Shown: in pieces, positions 5,303-5,664 of the stretch
Layout: the number at the start of each line of letters is the position of its first letter
Position numbering within the stretch: position 1 is the first letter of the stretch
DNA from: Nitrospirota bacterium
Lineage (GTDB): Bacteria; Nitrospirota; CAKKRA01; 9FT-COMBO-42-15
Direction of reading: 5' to 3'
DNA length: 5,664 bases
NCBI GenBank assembly: GCA_016195585.1
Contig: JACPZJ010000034.1
Coordinates: 1 to 5,664 of the forward strand
Program-made: the position numbers and the translations under genes
Notes under the pieces: model-generated
The model's input: the letters and a program-made list of their open reading frames with translations, nothing else
The model's database searches: none
Told to the model about the DNA's origin: nothing

Positions 5303-5391
5303 GGGTATGGAAACCTTCCTTTCATAGCCTTCAAGTAACCCTCCTTCTTTCATGCCTTTCGCTTTAAGCCTCAAACACCGCAACTTTTCCC

Positions 5392-5420
5392 TTGACAAAC
5401 AAAACAAATTATGATTCAAT
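5392..5420 (+). promoter_or_regulatory. Candidate promoter for the small membrane protein gene
   Basis: A perfect TTGACA (5392-5397) is followed after 17 bases by TTCAAT (5415-5420), a 4-of-6 match to the -10 consensus. The predicted start near 5427 lies downstream of the ATG at 5411 but upstream of the in-frame ATG at 5438, so if real it favours the later start. Confidence 0.4.
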
Positions 5421-5656
5421 TGATTCAGTTGAACGCAATGGAACTTAATCACTACATATTAGGAACTGCTCTAATCCTTCTTGGGATTATAGAGCTTATT
5501 GCAGGTTATTTAAATATCCGCTGGTGGATATTCACACCGCAGGAAAGAAGGATTTTAAAGGAAGATGGAGAAGATCGGGTGTTTATGAGGCGTAAAATAG
5601 CTGGCATAACAGGCCTTGCTATTGGGGTTCTTACAATACTGTTTGGAAGGTTTTAG
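5411..5656 (+). CDS. Small two-helix membrane protein, function unknown (faintly Imm17-like)
   Basis: An 81-residue protein, or 72 if it begins at the in-frame ATG 5438 (residue 10). A first membrane helix runs about 16-36 (ILGTALILLGIIELIAGYL) and a second about 63-79 (IAGITGLAIGVLTILFG). Between them is a charged loop rich in Arg, Lys and Glu (QERRILKEDGEDRVFMRRK). The loop/helix layout, with tryptophans after the first helix and a G-x-x-R-like motif before the second, recalls Imm17-type small membrane proteins from memory only; this is a weak resemblance. Neither start has a Shine-Dalgarno sequence. The promoter candidate at 5392-5420 favours 5438. It lies 108 bases after mazF and is probably transcribed separately. 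Confidence 0.65.
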   Translation: MIQLIQLNAMELNHYILGTALILLGIIELIAGYLNIRWWIFTPQERRILKEDGEDRVFMRRKIAGITGLAIGVLTILFGRF

Positions 5657-5664
5657 GAAATGTT

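Noticed and set aside
5248..5334. Short minus-strand ORF (TTG start, about 28 codons) overlapping the mazF end, preceded by AAGGAGGG
   Set aside because: Very short, antisense to mazF, no promoter. The ribosome-site-like string shares 12 bases (GTAACCCTCCTT on the plus strand) with 14-25, but one 12-base repeat is expected by chance in this length.
5319..5353. Near-repeat CTTTCAT at 5319-5325 and 5347-5353 in a pyrimidine-rich gap
   Set aside because: Seven bases in a biased-composition stretch; no palindromic structure or array, so not called a repeat or CRISPR.

Overview
The window (5664 bases, moderate GC, roughly mid-40s percent by eye) looks like chromosomal DNA from a Gram-negative bacterium. 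A cytosolic NagZ-type peptidoglycan-recycling enzyme, a PilZ domain of the kind ending in GMGVRF that is abundant in deltaproteobacteria and relatives, and REP-like GTCATTCC repeats point towards a deltaproteobacterial or Nitrospirota-like lineage. That placement is inference only; no rRNA or tRNA is present to fix it.

Layout. Bases 1-286 form a regulatory region: what looks like the first codons of a minus-strand gene (GTG at 10-8, strong ribosome binding site, own promoter), a possible 39-codon small ORF (152-271), and a TTGACA/TAGAAT promoter. That promoter drives a 483-residue plus-strand protein joining PilZ, response-regulator receiver and class I glutamine amidotransferase (peptidase C26, PuuD-like) domains. 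This fusion is the most unusual object in the window. Its last 29 bases overlap tail-to-tail with nagZ (minus strand, 1710-2792).

nagZ and radC (2883-3590) are divergent over 90 bases. Their -35 boxes are mirror images 3 bases apart, so the two promoters should compete for RNA polymerase. The radC promoter places the transcript start at or within about 2 bases of the ATG, and there is no Shine-Dalgarno sequence, so radC is probably leaderless. Eleven bases after radC lies a gene for a STAS-like plus RsbW-like (GHKL ATPase) fusion, likely in the same operon.

Bases 4448-4709 hold no gene but carry an AT-rich hairpin and a 102-base composite repeat with a perfect 28-base palindrome at its centre. 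Next comes a type II toxin-antitoxin pair: a ribbon-helix-helix antitoxin and a MazF/PemK endoribonuclease, overlapping by ATGA. The window ends with a small two-helix membrane protein under its own candidate promoter.

How the parts relate: the left half joins c-di-GMP and phosphorelay sensing to gamma-glutamyl hydrolysis and sits beside cell-wall recycling. The middle is a RadC plus partner-switch operon, and the right is an accessory segment (repeat, toxin-antitoxin, small membrane protein). No rRNA, tRNA, CRISPR array, insertion sequence or complete transposon was seen.
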